From the NCBI RefSeq assembly GCF_019345465.1, contig NZ_JAHKRC010000002.1:62001-126000 (forward strand): a DNA stretch of 64,000 nucleotides, given 5' to 3'. Below, piece by piece: positions 52,141 to 62,096 of the stretch. Within the stretch, counting starts at the first letter, position 1; each line of letters starts with the position of its first letter. The notes beneath the pieces were generated by a model. The model had not been told where the DNA came from. It did no database searches and saw only the letters and a program-made list of their open reading frames with translations. A program made the position numbers and the translations under genes. This DNA comes from Pseudomonas sp. NKUCC02_KPG (GTDB lineage Bacteria; Pseudomonadota; Gammaproteobacteria; Pseudomonadales; Pseudomonadaceae).

Positions 52141-52980
52141 ATGGTCATCTGCCGTTTTGTGCATTTTTGCGCTGTGCTGCTGATGTTCGGGGCCTGTGCT
52201 TTCAGGCCCTTGCTGTTGGGTGCCTGGCCATCAGTCGAGATTGATCAACAGCTGCGCAAGGTCAATCGCGTCCTGGCATGGGTCGGGCTTGGCAGTGGCG
52301 TGGCCTGGCTACTGTTGACCACCCATTCGATGGCCGGTAGCTGGCCCGAAACCCTGGAGCCCGCCACGTTGTGGCTGGTGCTGGGCAGCACGTTTTTCGG
52401 GCAGGTCTGGGCCTTTCATCTGGTGTTCTGCGTTCTGTTGCTGATCATCTTGTATGCCCCCGTCCGTTTTGACCTCACAGGGTTGCTGAGCCTGTTGCTG
52501 CTGGCCACGTTGGCGCCGGTTGGTCACGGCGCGATGCTGGATGGCTGGCGCGGTCAATTGTTGATGCTCAATCAACTGATTCACCTGCTGTGTGTCGCCA
52601 CCTGGCTTGGTGGCCTGATGGGGTTGCTGCTGATCCTTGGACGCCCGGCCGGGCAAGCCGTGACCACGGTTTTGCATCGCTTCAGCAACCTGGGGTTTGT
52701 GCTGGTTGCCGGGATCATTCTGACCGGGCTGATCAACACCCGGGTGTTGACCGGAGCGTTCTGGCCCACGCCATTGTTTGAAGGGTTCGCACTGATCCTG
52801 TTGATCAAAGTGACTCTGGTGGGGGTGATGCTGCTGCTGGCGCTGTTCAATCTGGTCATGAGCCGCCTGGGGCACATCGCAATGTTGCGCAGCAGTGTTG
52901 CCTTTGAGTGGCTGTTTGGACTGGCGGCAGTGGCAGCGGTTTCGTTGCTTGGCACTTTGCCGCCGTTGGTGGTGGGTTAA
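52141..52980 (+). CDS. copD: Copper resistance/import membrane protein CopD
   Basis: A 279-residue inner-membrane protein with about eight helices. It opens ICRFVHFCAVLLMFGACAFR, with the His-containing first helix of CopD, and contains LNQLIHLLCVATWLGGLMGL, the conserved H..W.GG of the family. CopD with CopC moves copper into the cytoplasm or to oxidases. The ATG at 52141 was chosen; a TTG at 52126, 1 nt after the copC stop, is also possible. Confidence 0.9.
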   Translation: MVICRFVHFCAVLLMFGACAFRPLLLGAWPSVEIDQQLRKVNRVLAWVGLGSGVAWLLLTTHSMAGSWPETLEPATLWLVLGSTFFGQVWAFHLVFCVLLLIILYAPVRFDLTGLLSLLLLATLAPVGHGAMLDGWRGQLLMLNQLIHLLCVATWLGGLMGLLLILGRPAGQAVTTVLHRFSNLGFVLVAGIILTGLINTRVLTGAFWPTPLFEGFALILLIKVTLVGVMLLLALFNLVMSRLGHIAMLRSSVAFEWLFGLAAVAAVSLLGTLPPLVVG

Positions 52981-52997
52981 GTACGGCGGCTACAAGC

Positions 52998-53909
52998 CTA
53001 GACCAGTAAAAAAATGGCCAGCAAACCGCCAAACACCAGCCATTTCTCCAGGTAGTAACGTGCGCGGTTGCGCTTTTTCAGCTCCTTGCCGCGCAGGCGG
53101 ATCTTGTACAGCCGGGTAAACGCGCGGTTCAGGCCACCGGTTTTATCACTGGCACCGTTGGGTGAGCTGGCAGAGGCCATGACCGTGCGGCTGAACCACT
53201 GATTGAAGGCGCTGGCCCAGGGATATTTCATCGGGCGCTCGACATCGCAGAACAGGATGATGCGGTTCTTGTCGGTGGTGTTTTCGGCGTAATGAATAAA
53301 GGTTTCGTCAAACATCACGACTTCGCCGTCACGCCAGACGTAGCTCTGGCCGTCGACATTGATATGGCAGCCCGGATCATTCGGTGTGTCCAGGCCCAAA
53401 TGAAACCGCAGCGAGCCTGCATAAGGGTCGCGGTGGCGTACCAGTTTCGAACCGGGTGGCAACTCGGCAAACATGGCGGCCTTGACGGTTCCAATGCCGT
53501 TGAGCAACTCAATGGTTCGCGGGCACAGTTCGATCGCTGACGGGTGATTGTCGCCGTACCACTTCAGATAAAACCGCTTCCAGCCACTTTTGAAGAACGA
53601 ATTGAACCCCACGTCGTTCGGCTGTTCGGAGCGTTTGATCTGGCCCGTTTGCATCAGGTTTCGCGCTTCCTCGCGGATCTCCTGCCAATGGGCTTGCAGG
53701 GGCTGCAATTCGGGGAAGTCTGAAGGTTTGAGGTACGGCTGGCTCGGTACTTTGGAGAACAGGTACAGAAAGCAGTTGATGGGTGCCAGAAAGGTGGAGT
53801 GATCGCTCAGCTGACGTCCCAGCTTATGGCGAACAGAGCCCCGCAGGTGGACATAGGCGATGGACAAAACATAGACAGCAATAATGATGAGTTTCAAAAG
53901 TATCGTCAC
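52998..53909 (-). CDS. lpxO: Lipid A 2-hydroxylase LpxO-type (aspartyl/asparaginyl beta-hydroxylase family)
   Basis: A 303-residue Fe(II)/2-oxoglutarate oxygenase. It has one N-terminal membrane segment (LLKLIIIAVYVLSIAYVHLR), then the catalytic double-stranded beta-helix with iron ligand His in LVRHRDPYAGSLRFHLGL and a distal FDETFIHYAENTTD, and a C-terminal hydrophobic end (LVFGGLLAIFLLV). LpxO hydroxylates secondary acyl chains of lipid A at the inner membrane. The opening codon is GTG (53909) with no good ribosome-binding site; no ATG occurs near. Confidence 0.88.
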   Translation of the reverse strand: MTILLKLIIIAVYVLSIAYVHLRGSVRHKLGRQLSDHSTFLAPINCFLYLFSKVPSQPYLKPSDFPELQPLQAHWQEIREEARNLMQTGQIKRSEQPNDVGFNSFFKSGWKRFYLKWYGDNHPSAIELCPRTIELLNGIGTVKAAMFAELPPGSKLVRHRDPYAGSLRFHLGLDTPNDPGCHINVDGQSYVWRDGEVVMFDETFIHYAENTTDKNRIILFCDVERPMKYPWASAFNQWFSRTVMASASSPNGASDKTGGLNRAFTRLYKIRLRGKELKKRNRARYYLEKWLVFGGLLAIFLLV

Positions 53910-54065
53910 AAGTCAGGTGAAACGCAGCCCTGCATACACGCAAGTCGCCCGACATCCTGTAGGAGTTATCGGGCGCTGGTGTCGCTTGATGGGAGCCAAG
54001 GCGTAAGGTTAGTGCAGCACTTTGCGCATTTTCCAGCTTTTCATGATCTTTTTGAACATATCTGC

Positions 54066-55019
54066 TTACAGTCTTTGGTCGTGTTGCGGGTAGGGGTTTT
54101 CTATTTTTCTCAGGAAAGCATTCACCTCGTCGGCGCCCGGTGCTGTGGCGGGGCCGTGGCGGGTGACGGCCAGCGCCGCTGCGGCATTGGCCCGTGTAGC
54201 CGCATGCGCCGAGCTGCAACCGGTCGCCAATGAGGCAATCATCACGCCGGCATGGGTGTCTCCGGCACCGTTGCTGTCGACGGCCTGTACCTTGAATCCG
54301 GTCATGTGCTGCGGGCCGTGGCCCTCGATGATCCAGCAGCCCTGCGGCCCATCGCGCACAACCGTGAGGCACTGGTTGGGCAGGCGTGCAGGCAGGAGGG
54401 TCAGGGCGTCCGCCAGGGAGGAGCTGTTGGTGAAGACCTGCGCTTCGCTCCGATTGCTGGTCCAGAGGTCAAGGCGGGGCAACAGGAGGTTGAGCAGGTG
54501 CGGATCGATATCGGCCAGTAAGGGCCCAGGGTCGAACGACAGATGTACGCTGGGGGGCAAGCCCTGTATCCAGCTCAATAGCGGCCTGGCCTTGTCTGGA
54601 TGGAGCAGGCTGTAACCGCTGACATACACGTAGTCGTCAGGCTGGACGGTGGCGTGATCCAGGTCCTGGGCGGATAACCCGCCTTCGGCACCGATGCAGG
54701 AAATAAATGTGCGCTCAGCGCTGGCTTCAGTGAGGGCTACGCACAGTCCGGTGTCCTTGTGCGGGTCGATGGGCAAGGCCATCTGTATGCCTTCGGTCTT
54801 CATGGCCTGGCGGGCCAGCTCACCGAACTGGCCCTTGCCATGACGCCCCAGGTACACAGTCTGTAGTCCATTGCGCTGGGCCGCGGCCATCACGTTGAAA
54901 CCGCCGCCTGCGTGAAAGCGGGCGCTGTGGGCCAATGTATCGCCACCGGAACGGGGCAGAGTGTCGAGTGCCATTGCCAGATCGACGATGACCTGGCCGG
55001 TATGCAGCAATCTAGACAT
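54066..55019 (-). CDS. PfkB-family sugar/nucleoside kinase (YegV-like)
   Basis: A 317-residue ribokinase-type protein. The N-terminal part shows FHAGGGFNVMAAAQRNGLQT, like the ribokinase GG.xNxA motif, and the C-terminal signature is VDSNGAGDTHAGVMIASLAT with the catalytic base Asp in GAGD. The start at 55019 overlaps the permease stop by 8 nt. In E. coli, the equivalent yegV belongs to an operon with an ADP-ribosylglycohydrolase, a nucleoside permease and a GntR regulator, as here. A ribose or nucleoside substrate is inferred. Confidence 0.85.
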   Translation of the reverse strand: MSRLLHTGQVIVDLAMALDTLPRSGGDTLAHSARFHAGGGFNVMAAAQRNGLQTVYLGRHGKGQFGELARQAMKTEGIQMALPIDPHKDTGLCVALTEASAERTFISCIGAEGGLSAQDLDHATVQPDDYVYVSGYSLLHPDKARPLLSWIQGLPPSVHLSFDPGPLLADIDPHLLNLLLPRLDLWTSNRSEAQVFTNSSSLADALTLLPARLPNQCLTVVRDGPQGCWIIEGHGPQHMTGFKVQAVDSNGAGDTHAGVMIASLATGCSSAHAATRANAAAALAVTRHGPATAPGADEVNAFLRKIENPYPQHDQRL

Positions 55020-56475
55020 GGGCGTTATCCGATGCAGGTTGGCGACGGTCTTTGGCACCGCCCAGCAATGCGTACAAGCCACCAGCCACGACGAATGTCA
55101 CGACCCAGCCCAAACCGTTATGACCCAACCAGGAGTCGGCCAGTGGTCCGACAAACCAGTCCGCGTCACTGCTGCCCACACGGGTAAAGCAAAAGCCCAG
55201 TACCAGGGCCAGCGCCCATGCTCCCAATGCTCTCCATTCAATGCCGCCGTTGTACCAGTAGGCGCTGTTGGCGCTGACGTCCAGCAGGTCCTTGGCGCTG
55301 TAGTACTGGCGGTGAACAAGGTCGATGACAAAGATGGCCACCCAGGCAGTAATCGGGATGGCGGTGAGTGAGATAAAGGTGATGAAGGGGCCGTAAAAGC
55401 TGCCAGCAAACAACATGAAGTAAATCGAGCCACAAGAAATCGCCACGATATCGACGACGACGGCCTGAACCCGTTTGATCTTCACTCCCAGGGTCAAGGT
55501 GGTCAGGCCTGCCGAATACACTGACAGATGGTTGGACAGTAACAGGCCGCCAAATGCGCTTAGCAGGTAGGGAATGGCCATCCAGGAGGGCAGCATGTTG
55601 CGGATCGCGGCAATAGGGTCGGTGGCGGAAGCCAGGTCGTGGTTGCCGACAGACAGCAAGCCGCCAAGGGTAATCAGCAACACCAGTGGGATCCCGGCCC
55701 CCCAGGCCGCGCAGGCGACCAGTTGCGAGGCGCTGACGCTGCGCTTCTGGTAGCGCGACATGTCAGCCCCGGCGTTGGCCCAGCCAATGCCGGTGCCAGC
55801 AGCCATGATGCCGATCCCGATAATGACCGCGCTCATGGGGGCAGGGCGGGTGTTGAATACGCTTTGCCAGTCGATGGTGGCGCACAGAAAACCGCCAACC
55901 AGCAAGTTGAGCGCGCCGAACACGTAGGTTGCCCATTTCTGGATCAGCAGCAGCGTTGCATGCCCCAGTCCGGAAACGCTTAGGGTCAGCAGCGTGAAAA
56001 TGCCGATAAACAGCAGGGTAAGCCCCGGTGCGTTTTTGGCTTGTGCAGGGGTGTCGAATACGATGGAGGACAGTGCAAGCAGCACGAATGCGGCGGTAGT
56101 GGTGTTCACTGTTTCCCACCCTATACGTGAAATCAGTGAAACCAGTGTGGGGCCAATATTGCCACGTACCCCGAAGATCGCTCGCGACAGCGTCAGGCTT
56201 GGTGCTCGGCCCCGTCGTCCGGCAATGGAGATCACGCCGACCACGGCAAACGAGCCGGCAGCACCGATCAGGGCGACGATGACGACCTGCCAAATGGCCA
56301 GTTGATGAAAGGCCACCAGAGTCGCACCCAGTGGCAAGCCGAGAATGCTGATATTGGCTGCAAACCAGACCCAGAACAGTTGCAGGGGGTTGCCGTGGCA
56401 CTCATTTTCGGGAACGGGCTCTATGCCGCGTGTTTCCAGTTGCCCGGCACTGTGCCCGGCGTTAGGAGGTGTCAT
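55012..56475 (-). CDS. NCS1 cytosine/purine-type permease
   Basis: A 487-residue nucleobase:cation symporter-1 protein with 12 helices. It starts with a polar tail, then NPLQLFWVWFAANISILGLP, the family's W..N.xxLP opening, and GRAPSLTLSRAIFGVRGNIG, the typical R(x)G..S..SRA.FG.xG motif. The substrate could be a nucleobase or nucleoside. AGGAG precedes the ATG by 9 nt. It sits between the ADP-ribosylglycohydrolase (95 nt upstream) and the PfkB kinase genes. Confidence 0.92.
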   Translation of the reverse strand: MTPPNAGHSAGQLETRGIEPVPENECHGNPLQLFWVWFAANISILGLPLGATLVAFHQLAIWQVVIVALIGAAGSFAVVGVISIAGRRGRAPSLTLSRAIFGVRGNIGPTLVSLISRIGWETVNTTTAAFVLLALSSIVFDTPAQAKNAPGLTLLFIGIFTLLTLSVSGLGHATLLLIQKWATYVFGALNLLVGGFLCATIDWQSVFNTRPAPMSAVIIGIGIMAAGTGIGWANAGADMSRYQKRSVSASQLVACAAWGAGIPLVLLITLGGLLSVGNHDLASATDPIAAIRNMLPSWMAIPYLLSAFGGLLLSNHLSVYSAGLTTLTLGVKIKRVQAVVVDIVAISCGSIYFMLFAGSFYGPFITFISLTAIPITAWVAIFVIDLVHRQYYSAKDLLDVSANSAYWYNGGIEWRALGAWALALVLGFCFTRVGSSDADWFVGPLADSWLGHNGLGWVVTFVVAGGLYALLGGAKDRRQPASDNAHV

Positions 56476-56571
56476 GGAGAGTGGCTCCTGATGCGGTTGT
56501 TCTCGTTATCAGCAGGGTGTGTCCAGGGCTGGACTGCAAGGCCAGTCGCTTTGCTGATCTAGGCAGGCTGC

Positions 56572-57576
56572 TTATGGGTTACGAAGGGCCAGCAGTTGGT
56601 GGACCAACGGTTCCAGTTGCAGGCTGTTGACCTCGGTGATCTGTTCGATCAGCGCCGCTGGCCAATGATCCAGACCACCACAGGCGCCCAGCATGGCGCC
56701 GAGAATGGCGGCAATGGTGTCGGTGTCGCCGCCAAGGCTGGCGGCCATGCACAGGGCGTCAAAACTGCTCATGCTGGCGTTTGCCACGCGCTGTGCGAGG
56801 GCGAACGCTGCGACGACAGATTCCTGGGATGCGACTGATGTGCCGATCACGTCATACAACAAGTCGCCAATATTGTCAGGGTTGCACTCGGTACTTGCGT
56901 GTCTGGCCCAGCGAATGCGCGGGCCCATGCGGCCGCCCGCAACCCAGTGGCCGTGATGCTCGGCGATGAACGCCATTTCGGTGCCCGCATTGAGGGCGTG
57001 CTCCAGTTTTTTGCCATTGATCCCGCTGGAGACCACGGCGGCGACGGCGGCTGCGCTGGCAATCCCCAGACTGGTGTTGTGAGTGACCTGGCACGCCTGA
57101 ATAACGGTTTTGATAAAACGTTCCGGATGGGAAATATCGCTGGCGATACCCACCGGGGCGATTCGCATGGCGGCGCCGTTGGTGGTGCCGTAGCGGCCTG
57201 ACTCTTCGGGGCTGTGGCCCGCGAGGATCATCTCTATCGCGCGCTTGGTGGAGGGCCCGAGCAGGTCTTGAGAGCCTTTGGCCTGCATGGCGGACTCCCA
57301 ACTGATCAGGCGCCGGGCAAGCTGGTCGGGGTCAATGCTGCCTTTGCCTTCCACCAGTAATTGCGCCACCAGAATGGCTTGCTCGGTGTCGTCGGTGATT
57401 GAGCCCGCCACCATGCCCGGCGCAATGGGTTGATCGGCCGGGGCGTTTTCAAGTGTCGTGATGTGCCCGAACCGGGCCACAATCTGCCCCCGACTGAATG
57501 ACTGGGTCGGCATGCCCAGTGCGTCACCCAGTGCCAGGCCGTAAAACGCGCCAAGCGCCCGGTCAGTGGGCGTCAT
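56572..57576 (-). CDS. ADP-ribosylglycohydrolase family protein (YegU-like)
   Basis: A 334-residue all-helical ADP-ribosylglycohydrolase (DraG-type). Metal and active-site motifs are GLALGDALGMP near the N-terminus, GSITDDTEQAILVA (Thr-Asp-Asp, two Mg sites) and SLGGDTDTIAAILGAMLGAC near the C-terminus. Such enzymes cleave N-glycosidic bonds of ADP-ribose or related ribosides; in this operon a free nucleoside-like riboside is a better guess than a protein. The ATG overlaps the GntR stop by 4 nt. Confidence 0.92.
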   Translation of the reverse strand: MTPTDRALGAFYGLALGDALGMPTQSFSRGQIVARFGHITTLENAPADQPIAPGMVAGSITDDTEQAILVAQLLVEGKGSIDPDQLARRLISWESAMQAKGSQDLLGPSTKRAIEMILAGHSPEESGRYGTTNGAAMRIAPVGIASDISHPERFIKTVIQACQVTHNTSLGIASAAAVAAVVSSGINGKKLEHALNAGTEMAFIAEHHGHWVAGGRMGPRIRWARHASTECNPDNIGDLLYDVIGTSVASQESVVAAFALAQRVANASMSSFDALCMAASLGGDTDTIAAILGAMLGACGGLDHWPAALIEQITEVNSLQLEPLVHQLLALRNP

Positions 57577-58286
57577 GTGGGCGTTCCAAACGAGTGGTAC
57601 ATGCGAAAGTGCACCGGATCAAGCCAGCTTTCGACCAGTTCCATGAAACGTCCGTGGCGGTCGTAAGTGGTGCGCAGGGCCTTGAGGAAAACGGTTCCGG
57701 CAGGGCGTCCAAGCAATAGCGCGTCTTCTTCATTGAGAGGTTCGGCGCCAATCCATTGATCGCCCCGGTCGCCGACAAAGCCGTAGGCCGCCAGGGTGAT
57801 GGTGAGCGAGTCGTCGATCAGCCCTACTCGTGGCAGGCCTTCCAGGCCGCCCGTGGCGGGCATGAAGGAGCGCTCCAGCGAAATCGCGGTGCCATCGTCC
57901 CGACGGCGACGTCGCTCCAGGATGACAAATTGACTCAAGCCCAATTGATGGAGCAGATCCGGGCGCTCGATGGCCTCAAGTCGAAGCAGTTCTGTGTGGA
58001 TGCGGGCACCCGTATTGGCCAGCGCCTGAGTCCAGCCGTTGTTTTGGTCAAGCGTAATACCGTCATACGTGACGATGGCGCCGCCTTCTGTTCGCGTAGC
58101 GATATATTTTCGCCTTTCCAGTTCGGCCAGTGCTGCGCGCAACGTGCTGTGGCTGACCCGCAGTTCTTGAGCTAATTGGTCTTCTCCCGGTAGCAGATGT
58201 CCGTCTGCCAGGAGCCCGCTTTCGATACGGTGGACGAGCTCGTCGACCACCCGTTGTTTTTTAGTAAATCGAACCTGTTTGATCAT
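57573..58286 (-). CDS. GntR/HutC-family regulator with UTRA domain (YegW-like)
   Basis: A 237-residue regulator. The winged HTH covers residues 8-75 (QRVVDELVHRIESGLLADGH, LAQELRVSHSTLRAALAELE) and a UTRA effector domain follows (ALANTGARIHTELLRLEAIE to FMELVESWLDPVHFRMYHSF). It is the first gene of the operon with the ADP-ribosylglycohydrolase, permease and kinase, so it probably represses its own transcription until a sugar-phosphate-type effector is present. Confidence 0.9.
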   Translation of the reverse strand: MIKQVRFTKKQRVVDELVHRIESGLLADGHLLPGEDQLAQELRVSHSTLRAALAELERRKYIATRTEGGAIVTYDGITLDQNNGWTQALANTGARIHTELLRLEAIERPDLLHQLGLSQFVILERRRRRDDGTAISLERSFMPATGGLEGLPRVGLIDDSLTITLAAYGFVGDRGDQWIGAEPLNEEDALLLGRPAGTVFLKALRTTYDRHGRFMELVESWLDPVHFRMYHSFGTPT

Positions 58287-58387
58287 CCCGCAAGTAATAG
58301 CTCAGCAATGCAGGTTCGGCAATGTGCGTACCCCTGAAAAAGCCATAATTCATTGGCTGTTGATGGACATTCTATGGCAGGAGAAAC

Positions 58388-58421
58388 GCCTTGAGCCTGC
58401 GCTGACATCAGGGCTCAAGGC
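58388..58421 (-). terminator. Terminator after the endonuclease I gene
   Basis: GCCTTGAGCC (58388-58397) and GGCTCAAGGC (58412-58421) form a perfect 10-bp stem 23 nt past the endonuclease stop on the minus strand, followed by GTTTCT. It separates this gene from the divergently placed GntR operon. Confidence 0.65.
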
Positions 58422-58444
58422 TGTTGCAGTCAAGCAGAGGGGTT

Positions 58445-59134
58445 TCAGCCACAGGCCTTGAGGTTGACCGGGCCAACAAACTCGTTGCCGCGACCCATCA
58501 CGCATGCCACCGCCTGATTGCGCTGACGCTCCCAGGACTGAACGGGATAGGACTTGTCCCAGGCTTCGTAGAGCTGCCGGTCCTGCTTTGAAAGGCGCAA
58601 GTTATAGCGCTTGCTCATGTAGAAGTAGGTACGAGCGATCATGCCGCGAATGTTGGGGCGGGGCATGACCTTTTTGGATTTGAAATCGACCTGTGTCAGG
58701 CACGAACCATACTGGCCCTTTTTCTCGGGAAGCCAGCCAAAGCTGAAGTTGCTTCTGTCCCCGTTGACCTCGCCAATGCTGGGCACCAGGTTGTGCAGGT
58801 CAGCTTCGGCCACTTTGAATACCGGGTCGTTACGGGTGCAGTTTTTCCGCCCGCCACTTTGCCAGCATTGGCGCTGATGACCAATTTGCCAGGCGGGAAC
58901 GATATGTTCCCACTCGATACGAGCGGCACGATTGGCATTTTTGCGTGGGACGTAGCCGCACGCTTTTAGGTCGATGCGGTTGCCGTTGTATTTGCAACCG
59001 CAGTAGAACTCGGTGGACTGGGGTGCGTAGAGTTTCCAGGCGACTTTTTTGGCTTCGCTGAAGGTTTGTGGGGCAGCAGCATGTGCGCTTGCAACGGTAA
59101 AAAGACTGACCAGTGCCAGTAAACAAAACCTCAT
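58445..59134 (-). CDS. endA: Periplasmic/secreted endonuclease I
   Basis: A 229-residue nuclease of the endonuclease I family. The signal peptide is MRFCLLALVSLFTVASAHA. The His-Me finger active site lies in RIEWEHIVPAWQIGHQRQCW, with paired cysteines around it and the family's DLHNLVPSIGEVNGDRSNF downstream (Asn and Asp metal site). It degrades DNA in the periplasm or outside. The stop of the DUF1654 gene lies 4 nt before the ATG, so they are co-transcribed. Confidence 0.92.
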   Translation of the reverse strand: MRFCLLALVSLFTVASAHAAAPQTFSEAKKVAWKLYAPQSTEFYCGCKYNGNRIDLKACGYVPRKNANRAARIEWEHIVPAWQIGHQRQCWQSGGRKNCTRNDPVFKVAEADLHNLVPSIGEVNGDRSNFSFGWLPEKKGQYGSCLTQVDFKSKKVMPRPNIRGMIARTYFYMSKRYNLRLSKQDRQLYEAWDKSYPVQSWERQRNQAVACVMGRGNEFVGPVNLKACG

Positions 59135-59138
59135 TGAC

Positions 59139-59390
59139 TCAGTCTTCCTCAAGCACGGTCCAGAAAATATTGACGCTGCCATCATCGCGATGGGCAACGG
59201 TGACGTTGTCGTTTTCGGAAATCTCTTCCAGCAGGCGTTCCCAGAACTCGGGATTGTCGCCTTCGAGTCGCTCAAGCACCGCCATTTTGTCTTTTTGGGC
59301 TTTGGGCGAACTGATGATTTTTTGTATGCGTGCGCCGAAGATTTCGTAGGGGCTCGGTAGGGTAGGCGCTTTCGCCGCTTTTTTAGCCAT
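59139..59390 (-). CDS. DUF1654 family protein
   Basis: An 83-residue protein: MAKKAAKAPTLPSPYEIFGA, then RIQKIISSPKAQKDKMAVLE and ENDNVTVAHRDDGSVNIFWT. The P(S/T)PYE..G.RIQ.II.SP.AQ opening and the ND.V...HRDDGSV.I.W end are typical of DUF1654, a family mostly limited to Pseudomonas and its phages. Function unknown. AAGGA precedes the ATG at 59390; in-frame ATGs further upstream do not fit the family. Confidence 0.9.
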   Translation of the reverse strand: MAKKAAKAPTLPSPYEIFGARIQKIISSPKAQKDKMAVLERLEGDNPEFWERLLEEISENDNVTVAHRDDGSVNIFWTVLEED

Positions 59391-59497
59391 GATGCGATCC
59401 TTGGTGTGCTGTATGCGCATACAGTATTTAACTGTGTAAGATTTGGCAACTGTTTGGTGCGCGGGCGGGTACATCCGGTGGTTATTCAGCGCCAAAT

Positions 59498-59531
59498 AAA
59501 AAGGCCGCCTCCCGGGGGGAGACGGCCTTTT
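59498..59531 (-). terminator. Rho-independent terminator of the asparaginase gene
   Basis: AAAAAGGCCG (59498-59507) and CGGCCTTTT (59523-59531), with inner CTCCC/GGGAG pairing extending the stem. It lies 34 nt after the asparaginase stop on the minus strand and is followed there by a T-run. Confidence 0.9.
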
Positions 59532-59564
59532 CGAGTTCAAACCGCGAGCGCTGACGCGTGCGAC

Positions 59565-61087
<1,523 letters not shown>

Positions 61088-62041
61088 ATGAAGCTGCCAT
61101 TTGCTGGACGCCTCCTCGCTGTCGCCATGCTGGCTGCGGCATCCCTTACCCTCCCTGTCGCTTATGCGGATACGCCTGAAAAACCCAAAGTCGGGCTGGT
61201 GATGAAGTCGTTGGCAAACGAGTTCTTTGTCACGATGCAAAAGGGTGGTGAGGACTATCAAAAAGCCCATGCGGCCAGTTTCGACCTGGTCTCCAACGGG
61301 ATCAAGAACGAAACCGACACCGCAGGCCAGATCGACATCATCAATCAGATGATCATCGCCAAGGTTGATGCGCTGGTGATTGCACCGGCGGACTCCAAGG
61401 CTTTGGTGTCGGCCATCAAGAAAGCCAAGGACCGCGGGATCGTGGTGGTCAACATTGACAACCAGCTGGACCCCGACGTGTTGAAAAGCAAAGGCATCGA
61501 GGTGCCGTTTGTGGGGCCAAACAACCGCCAGGGCGCCCGTGAAGTGGGTGAGTACCTGGCGACAAAACTCCAGGCGGGCGATGAAGTGGGGATCATTGAG
61601 GGGGTATCGACCACCACCAATGCACAAATGCGCACGGCAGGTTTCAAGGACGCCATGACCGCCGCCGGTATGAAAATTGTGCCGGTGCAGTCGGGTAACT
61701 GGGAAATCGACGGTGGCAACAAGGTCGCGGCAGGCATGCTCAGCGAGTACCCCAACCTCAAGGCCATCCTCGCGGGTAATGACAGCATGGCACTGGGCGC
61801 GGTGTCGGCCATCCGTGCAGCAGGCAAGGTCGGCAAGGTTCAAGTGGTCGGCTATGACAATATCGATGCGATAAAACCGATGCTCAAAGATGGCCGGGTG
61901 CTAGCCACGGCCGACCAGGCTGCAGCCAAGCAGGCGGTTTTTGGCATTGAAACCGCGCTCAAGCTGGTCAAGAAAGAGCCGGTTGAAAACCTGAAGGACG
62001 GTGTCATCGATACCCCTGTCGAACTGGTCATCAACAAGTAA
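61088..62041 (+). CDS. rbsB: Ribose-type ABC transporter substrate-binding protein
   Basis: A 317-residue periplasmic sugar-binding protein (Peripla_BP_4). The signal peptide ends near VAYA-DTP. Ribose-type features are PKVGLVMKSLANEFFVTMQK, NNGGIVVVNIDNQLD-like IVVVNIDNQLD, FVGPNNRQGAREVGEYLA and ILAGNDSMALGAVSAI with VVGYDNIDAI. It delivers ribose or a related sugar to RbsA/RbsC. The gene is followed by a GC-rich hairpin before rbsA that may raise its relative expression. Confidence 0.92.
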   Translation: MKLPFAGRLLAVAMLAAASLTLPVAYADTPEKPKVGLVMKSLANEFFVTMQKGGEDYQKAHAASFDLVSNGIKNETDTAGQIDIINQMIIAKVDALVIAPADSKALVSAIKKAKDRGIVVVNIDNQLDPDVLKSKGIEVPFVGPNNRQGAREVGEYLATKLQAGDEVGIIEGVSTTTNAQMRTAGFKDAMTAAGMKIVPVQSGNWEIDGGNKVAAGMLSEYPNLKAILAGNDSMALGAVSAIRAAGKVGKVQVVGYDNIDAIKPMLKDGRVLATADQAAAKQAVFGIETALKLVKKEPVENLKDGVIDTPVELVINK

Positions 62042-62058
62042 TTCCACTCGGTGTCGCA

Positions 62059-62084
62059 GGCACCCGTCCGATAGGGCGGGTGCC
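62059..62084 (+). other. Intercistronic hairpin between rbsB and rbsA
   Basis: GGCACCCG (62059-62066) and CGGGTGCC (62077-62084) form an 8-bp stem with a 10-nt loop and no T-run. Such structures protect the upstream transcript, here rbsB, from 3' decay, giving the binding protein more transcripts than the ATPase. Confidence 0.5.
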
Positions 62085-62096
62085 GGGAGAAATGAT

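Noticed and set aside
54009..54059. A 16-residue minus-strand frame (MFKKIMKSWKMRKVLH) after the PfkB gene
   Set aside because: Basic and amphipathic, so interesting, but too short and with a poor ribosome-binding site; not enough to call a gene.
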